Positions 35,228 to 44,110 of a stretch of DNA of 64,000 nt are shown here, piece after piece (the first letter of the stretch is position 1; every line of letters begins with the position of its first letter). The notes beneath the pieces are model-generated. The model did not search any database. It had not been told where the DNA came from and saw only the letters and a list, made by a program, of their open reading frames with translations. Source of the stretch: JALORV01 sp963702595 (GTDB taxonomy: Bacteria; Pseudomonadota; Gammaproteobacteria; Burkholderiales; Burkholderiaceae_F); contig CAVPDC010000021.1 in assembly GCA_963702595.1 (NCBI GenBank), forward strand, positions 1 to 64,000, written 5' to 3'. Position numbers and translations under genes: made by a program.

Positions 35228-37618
35228 TTACCTCAACTCCTTCGCCAGCGCGGCGATCTCGCGATCGTTCGGGTACGCCTGCGCGAGTCGGAGGACGGTG
35301 CGCCGGGCGGCTTCCGACTGCCCCGCATCGCGCTGCATCGTCGCCAGCGCCAGCAGCAGGTCGCGGCTGTCAGGCCAGCGCCTGGTGGCGCGTTCGAGCA
35401 CGCGTAGCGCGTCCGAAGATTTCCCGGTCGAGTTCAATGCGACGGCGTAGACGTAGGTGTAGCGCGGGTCGTCGGGTGCAAGTTGCGCGGAGCGCTCGAG
35501 TTCACGCACTGCCTCCTTCGGTTGGCCCAGCCGCACCAGCGTCAGGCCGAGGGCATGGTGAAGGGCGGCGTTCTGCGGGGCTTGCGCCAGCCCCACCTCG
35601 AGCATCCGGCGTGCGTCCGCATCGCTGCCCTGCACGCGCAACGCGTCGGCGGCATTCAGATACGCCGGCACATGGCGCGGCTCGAGCGCGCGCGCCTGCG
35701 CGAACGCCGCCTGGGCCTCGTCGTGACGGCCAAGCCGCGAGTAGAACGTGCCGAGCGCCGTGCGCGCCTCGGGGCGGTCCGCCGTGTAGCGCAGCGTGGC
35801 GATGTACTCATCGGCGGCGTGCTGCCATGCCGCGCGCCGCTCGGGAGCGAGCGCGTCCTGCTGTCCGGCGGCCGCGCGCGCGGCTTCGATGCGGATTGCG
35901 CGCAGCGGGTCGGAGAACAGCGGCGCCAGCAGGCGCAGTTGCTCCTGCGGCGGCAGCAACTCGATCAGTGGTACGGAGGCGAGCCGCAGCAGCGGCTGCG
36001 CATCGCGCGCTGCGCGCTGCGCGGTGGAGGCGTCGCCGGTGCCGGTCTGCGCCAGGCGGTCGACCGCGGAGGCGCGCACGATTGGTGCGTGTGCGAGGTC
36101 ATTGGCGATCGTCGCCAGTGAGGCCGTCGCACCCGCCTGTCCCGCTTCGGCGGCGTGAAAGGTCGGCGCGAAAGCCTGAAATCCCGTGGCGTCCCGGCCG
36201 AGCCAGCCGCGCACCGCGGCGGCGGCCCACTTTGCATCCTGCTTCGTGTGGCACTGGTTGCAGGCGTTCGGCACGCCCAGCGTGACCGACTGGTCAGGGC
36301 GCGGAACCCGCATGCTGTGATCGCGCCGGCCGTCGACGACCATGTAGGTCGTGCGCGGCATATGGCACTCCGCACACTGCGCGCCGGCGGTGCCGGCGGC
36401 GTGACGGTGATGCGCCGGCGCGTCGTACTTGCCCGGCGCGTGGCACTGGCCGCAGACGGCGTTGCCGTCGACGCGCAGCTTCTGTGTGTGCGGGTCGTGG
36501 CAGTCGCTGCAGGTCACGCCCTGGCGATGCATGCGGCTTTGCAGCCACGAGCCCCAGATGAAGACTTCGTCGCTCTGTTGGCCGTCGGACCAGTACAGCG
36601 GCGCCACCAGCAGCGACGGCAGGTAATGGTCGAGGAACGGCTGACCGGCGTGGTAGCCCTCGGCGATCTGCGCCCGCCGCGCATGGCACTGCGCGCAGAC
36701 TTCAATCTCGCGCTCGCTGGCGCGCTCGCTACTGCGCTTCGCAGTGCCTGTCGCCGCGTCGATGCTCCAGGTGACGCCGCGGCGTTCGTCGAGTTGCGCC
36801 GTCAGGCCCTTGCGCGGATCTGGCGTCTTCTCCTTCGCCCACGCGATGTGCGTGGAGCCAGGCCCGTGGCACGCCTCGCAGCCGACGGAAATTTCCTTGT
36901 AGCGCGTGTCGAACGTGTTCTTCGTGGCGTCGTAGCCCTTGACGACCTGGGTCGAGTGGCAGTCGGCACACATGAAATTCCAGTTCTGCGAGCGCTGCGT
37001 CCAGTGCAGTTCGTCGCGGAAGTCGAGTTTCTCGTTCGGGTACTGACGGAACCAGCGTTGACCGCCTGCGGATGCCGGCCGGGTGTCCCAGGTGACCGCG
37101 AGTGCCTGCAGGTGACCGCCCGGTAACTCCACCAGGTACTGCTGCAGCGGCTCGAGTCCGAAGGTGTACTTCACTTCGAACTCCGCGAGCTTGCCGTCGG
37201 GCCCGTCGGTACGCACGAAGTATTTCCCGTCGCGCCGGAAGAAACTCGACGTCACGCCATCGATGGTGAACTTCGTGTCATTGAAGTCGCCGCGGACGGT
37301 GTCGGCGGTGGCGTGCTGCATCGCGCGTGCGTGCTGTGAGGACGCCCACGCTGCGGTCTCCTGCGAGTGGCAGGCCTTGCACTCGGCGCTGCCGACGAAG
37401 AGCGCGGCGCTTGGGGGACTGGCGGACGGGATCGGTGCGGAGGGGGACGGTGCGCGCGTCAATTGCCAGGCCAGCGCCGCAAGGAGTCCCGTGACCGCCA
37501 GAGCCGCCCACACCCAGGCCCCGCGCCGTGATGCCGCAGCTCCCTCTCTCGCGCCTGACTTTGCGGCGGCTACCGCGGCCGGTGGTGCTGACCTGTCCGA
37601 GTTGCGTTTCTTTGACAC
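35228..37618 (-). CDS. Octahaem cytochrome c with C-terminal TPR repeats
   Basis: 796 aa, anchored by one N-terminal membrane segment (residues about 34-52) and facing the periplasm. Eight CxxCH motifs occur: CKACH, CADCH, CEACH, CAQCH, CSDCH, CGQCH, CAECH and CNQCH. The second half holds TPR units (YLNAADALRVQGSDADARRM, NAALHHALGLTLVRLGQPKE, TYVYAVALNSTGKSSDALRV). The same architecture is annotated as multihaem tetratricopeptide protein in many environmental bacteria; probably electron transfer, with TPRs docking a partner. Confidence 0.88.
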   Translation of the reverse strand: MSKKRNSDRSAPPAAVAAAKSGAREGAAASRRGAWVWAALAVTGLLAALAWQLTRAPSPSAPIPSASPPSAALFVGSAECKACHSQETAAWASSQHARAMQHATADTVRGDFNDTKFTIDGVTSSFFRRDGKYFVRTDGPDGKLAEFEVKYTFGLEPLQQYLVELPGGHLQALAVTWDTRPASAGGQRWFRQYPNEKLDFRDELHWTQRSQNWNFMCADCHSTQVVKGYDATKNTFDTRYKEISVGCEACHGPGSTHIAWAKEKTPDPRKGLTAQLDERRGVTWSIDAATGTAKRSSERASEREIEVCAQCHARRAQIAEGYHAGQPFLDHYLPSLLVAPLYWSDGQQSDEVFIWGSWLQSRMHRQGVTCSDCHDPHTQKLRVDGNAVCGQCHAPGKYDAPAHHRHAAGTAGAQCAECHMPRTTYMVVDGRRDHSMRVPRPDQSVTLGVPNACNQCHTKQDAKWAAAAVRGWLGRDATGFQAFAPTFHAAEAGQAGATASLATIANDLAHAPIVRASAVDRLAQTGTGDASTAQRAARDAQPLLRLASVPLIELLPPQEQLRLLAPLFSDPLRAIRIEAARAAAGQQDALAPERRAAWQHAADEYIATLRYTADRPEARTALGTFYSRLGRHDEAQAAFAQARALEPRHVPAYLNAADALRVQGSDADARRMLEVGLAQAPQNAALHHALGLTLVRLGQPKEAVRELERSAQLAPDDPRYTYVYAVALNSTGKSSDALRVLERATRRWPDSRDLLLALATMQRDAGQSEAARRTVLRLAQAYPNDREIAALAKELR

Positions 37619-37710
37619 GTACGAGGGGTCAATCTGTGAGCGAGTGGATCGCCATAGTAGAGATTGTTACGAGGCAACCTGGCGGACAAGGGCATGCGCA
37701 CGCGCTGCCG

Positions 37711-38712
37711 TCAGCGCGGCGCGGAGTAGACCGTCCTCCAGTCGTCCTTGATGCTGACAATGGTCCAGCCGCGCCTTTGTCCTTCATCAAGCCCGCGCGC
37801 GAGCTTGCCGACGTGAGCCCTCCGGTCGTAGGCGAACTCGCGAGCGGCATCGTCGTGGTGCACGAGGACGCCAAGCCGGGCCCCTGGCGCGGACGTCGTC
37901 CATTCGAGCATCTCGAAGTCACCGTCGGAGTTGCCGAACGCGGCGATCGGCCGCTTGCCGATGAACTTATGGATGCCGACGGGCTTGCCCGCCTTGTCGT
38001 CAATGAAGTCAATCTCGGGCAGCCGCACGATCACCGGTTGGCCATTGCGTACTTCGTACTTCGTCTTGATGCTCGATCCGACCACTTGCTCCGGCGGCAC
38101 GCCGTACATCTCTTCCGAGAGCACGCGCAGGAACTCGATGCCGCCGCCAGAGACAATGTAGGTCTTGAATCCATTGGCGCGCAGGTAGTCGAGCAGGTCT
38201 CGCATCGGTGCGTAGGTGAGCTCCGTATAGCGGCGCTTCAGCGTCGGGTGCGTTGCTGTTCTGGCCCAGTCGCGAACGATCTGCGCGAACTCTTCCGTCG
38301 TGGTGTTGGCGTGTGTCAGCGCCAGCAGCTCCATCAGGCCCTTCTCGCCCGTAGCCGCGAGCGCTTTCATGTCGCCGGTCGCGGCAGCCTTGATTACCGG
38401 CTTCTTCGCAAGGTTCGGGTTCTTCGCAATCATCACCTTGGCGCGATCGATCGCGAACGCAAGCTGGAAGTACATCGGCTGCTCGGACCACAGCGTGCCG
38501 TCGTTGTCGAATACGGCGATGCGGTCGGCCGGCGCAACGAAGTCTTTGCCACCGGGTTGTGTGACCGCTTCAACGAACGCAATGATGCGCGCCTTGGACG
38601 GTCCGTCGTTCCAGGAGGCAAGCGGCTCGGCCGCCTGTGCCAGCCCGCCCGCGAAGGCCAGCACACTAGCTGATGCGGCGTGGATGAGGAAGCGGCGGCG
38701 AGTCGTCATCAT
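37711..38712 (-). CDS. HAD-family phosphatase, exported
   Basis: 333 aa with a Tat-like N-terminus (MMTTRRRFLIHAASASVLAF). HAD motif I is AVFDNDGTLWSEQP, motif II lies in YIVSGGGIEFL, and motif IV in AAFGNSDGDFEMLEWT. Resembles the periplasmic phosphoserine-phosphatase-like group found next to arylsulfatases. It is third in a leftward run of sulfatase, outer-membrane protein and HAD. A fragment of a second copy lies at 39704-39790. Confidence 0.87.
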   Translation of the reverse strand: MMTTRRRFLIHAASASVLAFAGGLAQAAEPLASWNDGPSKARIIAFVEAVTQPGGKDFVAPADRIAVFDNDGTLWSEQPMYFQLAFAIDRAKVMIAKNPNLAKKPVIKAAATGDMKALAATGEKGLMELLALTHANTTTEEFAQIVRDWARTATHPTLKRRYTELTYAPMRDLLDYLRANGFKTYIVSGGGIEFLRVLSEEMYGVPPEQVVGSSIKTKYEVRNGQPVIVRLPEIDFIDDKAGKPVGIHKFIGKRPIAAFGNSDGDFEMLEWTTSAPGARLGVLVHHDDAAREFAYDRRAHVGKLARGLDEGQRRGWTIVSIKDDWRTVYSAPR

Positions 38713-38842
38713 GATTTCCTACGAAGAAGTGGTGCCACCAAAACGCAGAACTGACCAGCACGATGCGCGGAGAGCTCAGATTCGGGCGCCATGATCGCAT
38801 CGAGTAACCGGCGCCCGTTGTAGGCTGAGTTCGACAGCGCGT

Positions 38843-39658
38843 CTACTTCGGAAAGAGCAGCGTGACAACGAAACGGAAGCCCAGCCCGTGCGGTCCGCTG
38901 TCGGGGCTGTCAGCCCAGTAGCGAAGGCCGCCACCGACGCTGATGAGCTGATCCCCAACTTTGGTGACCTTCGAGACGATCACGTTGATCGGAACCGACC
39001 ACTGGCTGTTCTCCCAGTCGTAGGTGCTCTCGGTATTAAGGGCGAATGACCATGCGTCCGGCGTCGTGTAGTTGACGAAGGGCTGCACGAAGGTCGAGCT
39101 GACATCCCGCGGGCCGCTGCCGCCGACTGACCAGATGTGATTGGCCAGCATGCCGTAGGTCCACGGCCCTTCCTGCTTCAGCACCACGGCCGTCGGCCCC
39201 AGACCCCACTTGTCTGCGGACAGCAGCGCATCGGATCCGGTCGGCAACAGGAACACCGGCCCCACGCCCCAGATCCAGCCACCGGCCGTCGGCTGCTTGG
39301 GTGAGAAGAACAGGCTCTGCACCACGTCGCCGATCCCGTTCTGTCCGCCTGCGCCAGGGTAGATCTCGTCCTGTGAGATGACCGGAAGGATCGTGCGCGA
39401 AATGAGGTTCCAGTCCGCGTTCAGGTCGATCGGCACGACCGGCTGGATGTTGAGCGTCCAGCGGTCGCCGCCGCGCGCAGTGCCGATGTCCTGGTCGTAG
39501 TTGAGCTGGAACGGCACGCTGATCAGCGCCGCGACCGGGTTGGCGAGCTTCTTGGCCAGTTCCTCGGCACTCGACGCGCTGCGCTCCTGCGCCAGCGCCA
39601 GTGTCGTAAAGCAAAGGGCCAGCGTGGCACTGATCAGCCGGATCACGTGGTGTGTCAT
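38843..39658 (-). CDS. Outer-membrane transporter-like beta-barrel protein
   Basis: 271 aa with a signal peptide (cleavage near LALAQER). The rest alternates in short amphipathic strands, for example RWTLNIQPVVPIDLNADWNL, IGDVVQSLFFSPKQPT, GWIWGVGPVFLLPTGSD, and ends in aromatic/hydrophobic FRFVVTLLFPK, as in outer-membrane barrels. Matches proteins usually annotated as a generic transporter, adjacent to sulfatases in many genomes. Start at 39658 (ATG); upstream frame runs into a HAD remnant. Confidence 0.8.
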   Translation of the reverse strand: MTHHVIRLISATLALCFTTLALAQERSASSAEELAKKLANPVAALISVPFQLNYDQDIGTARGGDRWTLNIQPVVPIDLNADWNLISRTILPVISQDEIYPGAGGQNGIGDVVQSLFFSPKQPTAGGWIWGVGPVFLLPTGSDALLSADKWGLGPTAVVLKQEGPWTYGMLANHIWSVGGSGPRDVSSTFVQPFVNYTTPDAWSFALNTESTYDWENSQWSVPINVIVSKVTKVGDQLISVGGGLRYWADSPDSGPHGLGFRFVVTLLFPK

Positions 39659-39703
39659 GAGTCTCTCCACAGACGGGCGAATCGCGCACCTGTGCGCGCG
39701 CGT

Positions 39704-39790
39704 ATCGTCGTGGTGCACGATCTCCCCGAGGTCGACCACTCGGGCATCTCGAAGTCGCCGTTGGGGTTGCCGAACGCCGACGCGGTCAGG
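39704..39790 (-). pseudogene. Remnant of a second HAD-phosphatase gene
   Basis: Read on the minus strand this stretch gives SAFGNPNGDFEMPEW, matching AAFGNSDGDFEMLEW of the intact HAD gene at 37711-38712. The DNA also shares a 17-base identical run (39704-39720 and 37849-37865) plus GCATCTCGAAGTC; about 19 bases between the two blocks are missing here, so the frame is broken. It lies between the sulfatase and the outer-membrane gene, indicating tandem duplication and partial deletion. A GGGTCAC/GTGACCC hairpin (39789-39809) adjoins it. Confidence 0.7.
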
Positions 39791-39828
39791 GTCACGACAG
39801 CTGTGACCCGACCGCGCATCGGGCGCTC

Positions 39829-41379
39829 TTACTGCTTGCTTCCGCTCATCACCGTTTCCATCACCCGGTCGAGATTGAAGCTGCCTGGCTTCTGGCGCGG
39901 CGGAAAGTCCTTGAAGCTCTGCAGCCACTGGCCCACGAAGGCACCCGCGGGCGCGATTAGGAACATGCGCTCCATGTACCAACGCTGGTAGCCCATGGCG
40001 TCCTCTTGCCGGGCCCGCTCGAAGGGATCCATCCGCAGGTTGGCGAGTACCGGGGCGCGCAGCGGCGTGAACGGCTCCTGCCAGACCTTCAGGCCCTCGG
40101 CCTGCTGCTCGAGGAATGTGATCTTCCAGTTGTCGTAACGGAGGGCCGCGACCTGGCCGTCGTCAGTCCAGTAAATGAAGTCGCGGCGCGGCCACTCCTT
40201 GGCCTCGCCCCGGAACGCCGGACCGAGGTCGTAGCCGTCCAGGTGCACCTTGAAGGTCCGGCCTCCGATCGAGGCGCCCTTCTTCAGGTCTTCCTTGAAG
40301 TTCTTGCCGCCCGCTGCGGTCACCAGCGTCGGTAGCATGTCTTCGTGCGCGCAGATGTCGTTGATGACTGTGCCAGGCTTGATGACGCCGGGCCACTTGA
40401 TCATCGTCGGGACGCGGTAGCCGCCTTCCCACTGTGTGTTCTTCTCGCCGCGGAACATCGTCGTGCCGCCGTCTGGCCAGGTGAAGGTCTCGGCGCCGTT
40501 GTCCGACGAGTACATGACGATCGTGTTCTCTTCCAGGCCGAGCTCCTTGAGCTTGGCGAGCAACAGGCCGACGTGGCCGTCGTGCTCGACCATGCCGTCG
40601 GCGTAGATGCCGAGACCGGTCTTGCCCTCCGACTCCTTCTTCAGGTGCGTGAAGATGTGCATCCGCGTGGAGTTCCACCAGAGGAAGAACGGCTTGTCTG
40701 CTTTCTTCGCGCGCTCCATGAAGTCGATTGCCTTGGCATTGACTTCCTCGTCGATCGTCTCCATGCGCTTGCGCGTGAGCGGGCCGGTGTCCATGATCTT
40801 GCCGCCGGCAAAGCTGTGGATGACGCCGCGCGGGCCGAACTTCTTCCTGAACTCCGCGCTTTTCGGATAGTCAGGGTTCTCTGGTTCTTCTTCGGCATTC
40901 AGGTGATAGAGGTTGCCGAAGAACTCATCGAAGCCATGCGCGGTCGGCAGCATGTCGTCGCGGTCGCCCAGGTGGTTCTTGCCGAACTGCCCGGTCATGT
41001 AACCCTGCGCCTTCAGCAGCGTCGCGATGGTCGGATCTTCCTTCTTCATGCCCTCGGGCGCGCCCGGCAGGCCGACCTTGGTCAGCCCCGTGCGGATCGG
41101 CGACTGCCCGGTTATGAAGGCGGCGCGGCCCGCGGTGCAGCTCTGCTGGCCGTACCAGTCGGTGAAGATTGCGCCCTGCTTCGCGATGCTGTCGATATTG
41201 GGCGTCTTGTAACCCATCATGCCCATGTTGTAGGCGCTGATGTTGAACTGGCCGATGTCGTCACCCCAGATGATGAGGATGTTCGGCTTCTTGCCGGCCG
41301 CGGCGGCCTGCGACCAGGCCGGCGACGCAGCTCCAAGCAGGAGCACCAACAGCGCCGTCAAATGTCGGATGAAAGTCAT
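39829..41379 (-). CDS. Arylsulfatase-family sulfatase
   Basis: 516 aa with a signal peptide ending near ASPAWSQ. Sulfatase core motifs: KKPNILIIWGDDIG (metal-binding Asp pair) and QQSCTAGRAAFITG, where C81 in CTAGR is the residue converted to formylglycine by a sulfatase-maturating enzyme, needed for sulfate-ester hydrolysis. No formylglycine-generating enzyme gene is in the window. First gene of a leftward run with the outer-membrane protein and HAD phosphatase. Confidence 0.92.
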   Translation of the reverse strand: MTFIRHLTALLVLLLGAASPAWSQAAAAGKKPNILIIWGDDIGQFNISAYNMGMMGYKTPNIDSIAKQGAIFTDWYGQQSCTAGRAAFITGQSPIRTGLTKVGLPGAPEGMKKEDPTIATLLKAQGYMTGQFGKNHLGDRDDMLPTAHGFDEFFGNLYHLNAEEEPENPDYPKSAEFRKKFGPRGVIHSFAGGKIMDTGPLTRKRMETIDEEVNAKAIDFMERAKKADKPFFLWWNSTRMHIFTHLKKESEGKTGLGIYADGMVEHDGHVGLLLAKLKELGLEENTIVMYSSDNGAETFTWPDGGTTMFRGEKNTQWEGGYRVPTMIKWPGVIKPGTVINDICAHEDMLPTLVTAAGGKNFKEDLKKGASIGGRTFKVHLDGYDLGPAFRGEAKEWPRRDFIYWTDDGQVAALRYDNWKITFLEQQAEGLKVWQEPFTPLRAPVLANLRMDPFERARQEDAMGYQRWYMERMFLIAPAGAFVGQWLQSFKDFPPRQKPGSFNLDRVMETVMSGSKQ

Positions 41380-41553
41380 GGGTTTTCCTTAGGTCTGTGA
41401 ACGGCCGCACGCAGGTCGAACAGCGCGCCAGCTTCGCGGCGAGGCACTATGATCAGCCATAGACTGGCAAGAAGCATCGTCAGCGAGGGCAGCAAGAGTT
41501 GCCCTTTGGTGCATAGGCTGACAAGGCTTAGTCCCGCTGTGGCGCGACGGGAC

Positions 41554-42246
41554 TCACGCGTCCGAATCGAACACCAGGCGCGAGAACCATCCTGCGACGA
41601 CGGCACCGACGATCGGCGCAACCCAGAAGAGCCATAGCTGGCCCAGCGCCCAGTCGCCCACGAACAGCGCCGGCCCTGTACTGCGCGCGGGGTTCACCGA
41701 GGTGTTCGTGACCGGAATACTGATCAGGTGAATCAGCGTCAGCGCAAGGCCGATCGCCAGGCCAGCAAAGCCGGGCGATGCACGCTTGTGCGTGGCACCC
41801 AGGATCACGATCAGGAACATGAAGGTCATCACGACTTCGGTGATCGCCGCTGCGCCGAAGCTGTACTTGCCCGGTGAATGCTCGCCGAAGCCGTTCGACG
41901 CGAAGCCTGCCTTCAGATCGAAGCCGGCCTTGCCGCTCGCGATCAGGTACAGCACTCCTGCGGCGATCACGGCGCCGATAACCTGCGCGACGATGTACGG
42001 CAACAACTGCGCCGCCGGGAAGCGGCCGCCCGCCCACAGGCCGAGCGACACGGCCGGATTGAAGTGGCCGCCAGAGATCGGGCCGAGCGCGTAGGCTCCG
42101 GTGAGAACCGTCAGGCCGAAGGCCAGCGAGACGCCGACGAAGCCGATGCCCAGTTCGGGAAACGCGGCGGCGAGTACCGCGCTGCCGCAGCCACCAAGAA
42201 CGAGCCAGAAAGTGCCGAGGAATTCGGCGGCGAGTTTGGGAGTCAT
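41554..42246 (-). CDS. aqpZ: Aquaporin Z
   Basis: 230 aa MIP-family water channel with six membrane segments and both half-helix NPA motifs: GGHFNPAVSLGLW and SVNPARSTGPALF. The EFLGTFWLVLGGCGSAVL start and ISIPVTNTSVNPARS are nearly identical to AqpZ proteins. The aromatic/arginine filter Arg follows the second NPA. Monocistronic. Confidence 0.96.
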   Translation of the reverse strand: MTPKLAAEFLGTFWLVLGGCGSAVLAAAFPELGIGFVGVSLAFGLTVLTGAYALGPISGGHFNPAVSLGLWAGGRFPAAQLLPYIVAQVIGAVIAAGVLYLIASGKAGFDLKAGFASNGFGEHSPGKYSFGAAAITEVVMTFMFLIVILGATHKRASPGFAGLAIGLALTLIHLISIPVTNTSVNPARSTGPALFVGDWALGQLWLFWVAPIVGAVVAGWFSRLVFDSDA

Positions 42247-42349
42247 TTTTGTTGCTCTCTTTGTTGAAGATTCGGATTGGACAAATGTGATCAGCGGCGT
42301 GAGTGCGATACGGGCTTGTTGAGTACGGGTGAGGTCAGCCGCAGGTCAG

Positions 42350-42832
42350 CTAGCTTCCTGCGGGTGCACCATCGCCCGATCCGATGATGACACCGTCCAG
42401 CAACCGCACCAGCGCGCTGCCCAGGAAGGGCTTAACGAGAAAGTGCTGGATGCCGCGACGCTTGACTTCATCCCTCACATGAGGCTCGTCGTGGGCGGTG
42501 ATCAGTACGGCCGGCACCGTGACCCCGTGCTGGCGTACGCGATCCACCAGGTCGAGGCCTGACATCGCCGGCAGGTTCAGGTCCACGACCAGGCAGTCCG
42601 CCCATTCCAACCGATGATCCGCGAGCGCCGCTTCGGCGCTCGCGTACGACTGCGCCTCGAATCCGGCTGCACGCAACACGCGCTCGAGGGCACCGCGCAG
42701 CCCTGCATCATCCTCGACCAGGATGACGACATGGCCGTGCCGGTCGACGATGTCCCTCTGATTCGACTGGGTCAGATTCACCCAGGGAATAGTGCGCGAC
42801 CCCGCGGGCGCGCGCATCGTGCCTGTGGGCAA
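42350..42832 (-). CDS. Stand-alone response-regulator receiver protein
   Basis: About 160 aa. One receiver domain: ILVEDDAGLRGALERVL, phosphoacceptor Asp in DCLVVDLNLPAMSGLDL, Thr in VLITAHDE and Lys in HFLVKPFLG. There is no output domain, as in CheY-like or FixJ-truncated regulators. A GTG at 42781 would remove 17 residues of unlikely N-terminus and is a good alternative start. No kinase is adjacent; the closest lies at 45875. Confidence 0.85.
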   Translation of the reverse strand: MPTGTMRAPAGSRTIPWVNLTQSNQRDIVDRHGHVVILVEDDAGLRGALERVLRAAGFEAQSYASAEAALADHRLEWADCLVVDLNLPAMSGLDLVDRVRQHGVTVPAVLITAHDEPHVRDEVKRRGIQHFLVKPFLGSALVRLLDGVIIGSGDGAPAGS

Positions 42833-42860
42833 GGGGCGCTGCCCTTTGGGGCAAACGGAC

Positions 42861-42894
42861 GAAAAAAGGCCGGACCCTGCGCGGTCCGGCCTTC
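42861..42894 (-). terminator. Rho-independent terminator of the rhodanese gene
   Basis: Arms AGGCCGGACC (42867-42876) and GGTCCGGCCT (42883-42892) form a ten-base-pair stem with a six-base loop; on the minus strand it is followed by six T residues. It lies about 30 bases beyond the stop of the rhodanese gene. Confidence 0.9.
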
Positions 42895-42925
42895 GGCAGC
42901 AGAAGCTGCCTCGTTTGCGAACGAA

Positions 42926-43906
42926 TTAACGCGGCTTGGCGGCGGCCCGCTCCAGTTCGCCGAAGCGGTTCTCCAGTCCCTTGATCGCTGTTGGCAGCGA
43001 TCCGAAGTTGGTCCAGACCTCGTCTTCGGCCGGCGCGCTGAGCCAGCTCGAATAACCGAGCCAGGATGAGTCGTAGACCTTGACGTTCTTGTAGCCCAGC
43101 TCGGCCAGCACCGCGGCACTCTGCGCCGCACGATTGCCACTCTGGCAGTAGACGATGATTTCCTTCGCGGGGTCGAGCTTCGCGTAGACCGTCGCCAGTT
43201 CGGCACGCGACTTGAGCGCCATGCCGGCGGAATCCTTCACCGCGCCGCTGCGCAACTTGTTGCGCGTATCGGGATCGACCCAGTTCTGCTCGAACGGGAT
43301 GTTGATCGCGGCCGGAATGTGTCCGCCGCGGATCGCGCGGATGTCTTCCCCCTTGAACTCCTTCACGGTGCGCACGTCGAGCATCTGCACATCGGTGCGC
43401 TTAAGCGCCGCCACGACGTCCTTCGACTCGATCAGTACGCCCGGCTGCGGCTTCAACTTCAGTGCGACAGCCTTCGGTTTGGTCGGCGCGCTGGTCACGG
43501 GGAGACCCGCCGCGCGCCAGGCGTCGATGCCGTCATGGAAGATGCGCGCGTTCGTGGCGCCGAAGTGACGTAGCGTCAATTGCGCGAAATACACCGAGGG
43601 CAGGCCGCGATCGCCGTAGACAATGATCTCGCGCGATGGATCCAACCCGACGCTGCCGAGCACCTTCTCCAGGTCCGCAGTCGGCAGATAGTCCTCGGTT
43701 AGGGAGTTGCGCAGGGACAGCGTTGGATCGCCGACGTTGACGGCGCCCGCGATATGGCCCTTGGCGAACGCTTCTTCATCGCGGGCATCCCACAGCAGCG
43801 CACCGCGCGAGACTGCCTGCTTCACAAAGTCCAGATCGACGATTGTCTGCGCCATCGCTCCGGCGGCCGCCAGCGATAACACCAACCCCAAAAGCCACCG
43901 CTTCAT
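42926..43906 (-). CDS. Exported double-rhodanese sulfurtransferase
   Basis: 326 aa from the ATG at 43906. Signal peptide ends near AGAMAQ. Two rhodanese domains: the first (about 22-140) has GDRGLPS in place of an active Cys, so is inactive; the second (about 160-290) carries the active-site loop CQSGNRA with C254. LLWDARDEEAFAKGHI and MLDVRTVKEFKGE mark each domain. Periplasmic 3-mercaptopyruvate/thiosulfate sulfurtransferase type. Ends in a clear terminator. Confidence 0.9.
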   Translation of the reverse strand: MKRWLLGLVLSLAAAGAMAQTIVDLDFVKQAVSRGALLWDARDEEAFAKGHIAGAVNVGDPTLSLRNSLTEDYLPTADLEKVLGSVGLDPSREIIVYGDRGLPSVYFAQLTLRHFGATNARIFHDGIDAWRAAGLPVTSAPTKPKAVALKLKPQPGVLIESKDVVAALKRTDVQMLDVRTVKEFKGEDIRAIRGGHIPAAINIPFEQNWVDPDTRNKLRSGAVKDSAGMALKSRAELATVYAKLDPAKEIIVYCQSGNRAAQSAAVLAELGYKNVKVYDSSWLGYSSWLSAPAEDEVWTNFGSLPTAIKGLENRFGELERAAAKPR

Positions 43907-44110
43907 AAGAACACTCCCGTCAGATGGAAACCGGCCAGGACGGCCGGCGCATTCATGGATACACCCCCCAGTATATCGGGCCGGAACGGCCGGATGCTGA
44001 GATAGCTCAACCCGCGCTGTCATTACCGACGGCTGGAGTGCAGCGTCCAAGCGAGGTTGATGGCCCGAGCGCTCGCAGCGGTGACGACAACCGAGTCGAC
44101 CGTGCTCGAT

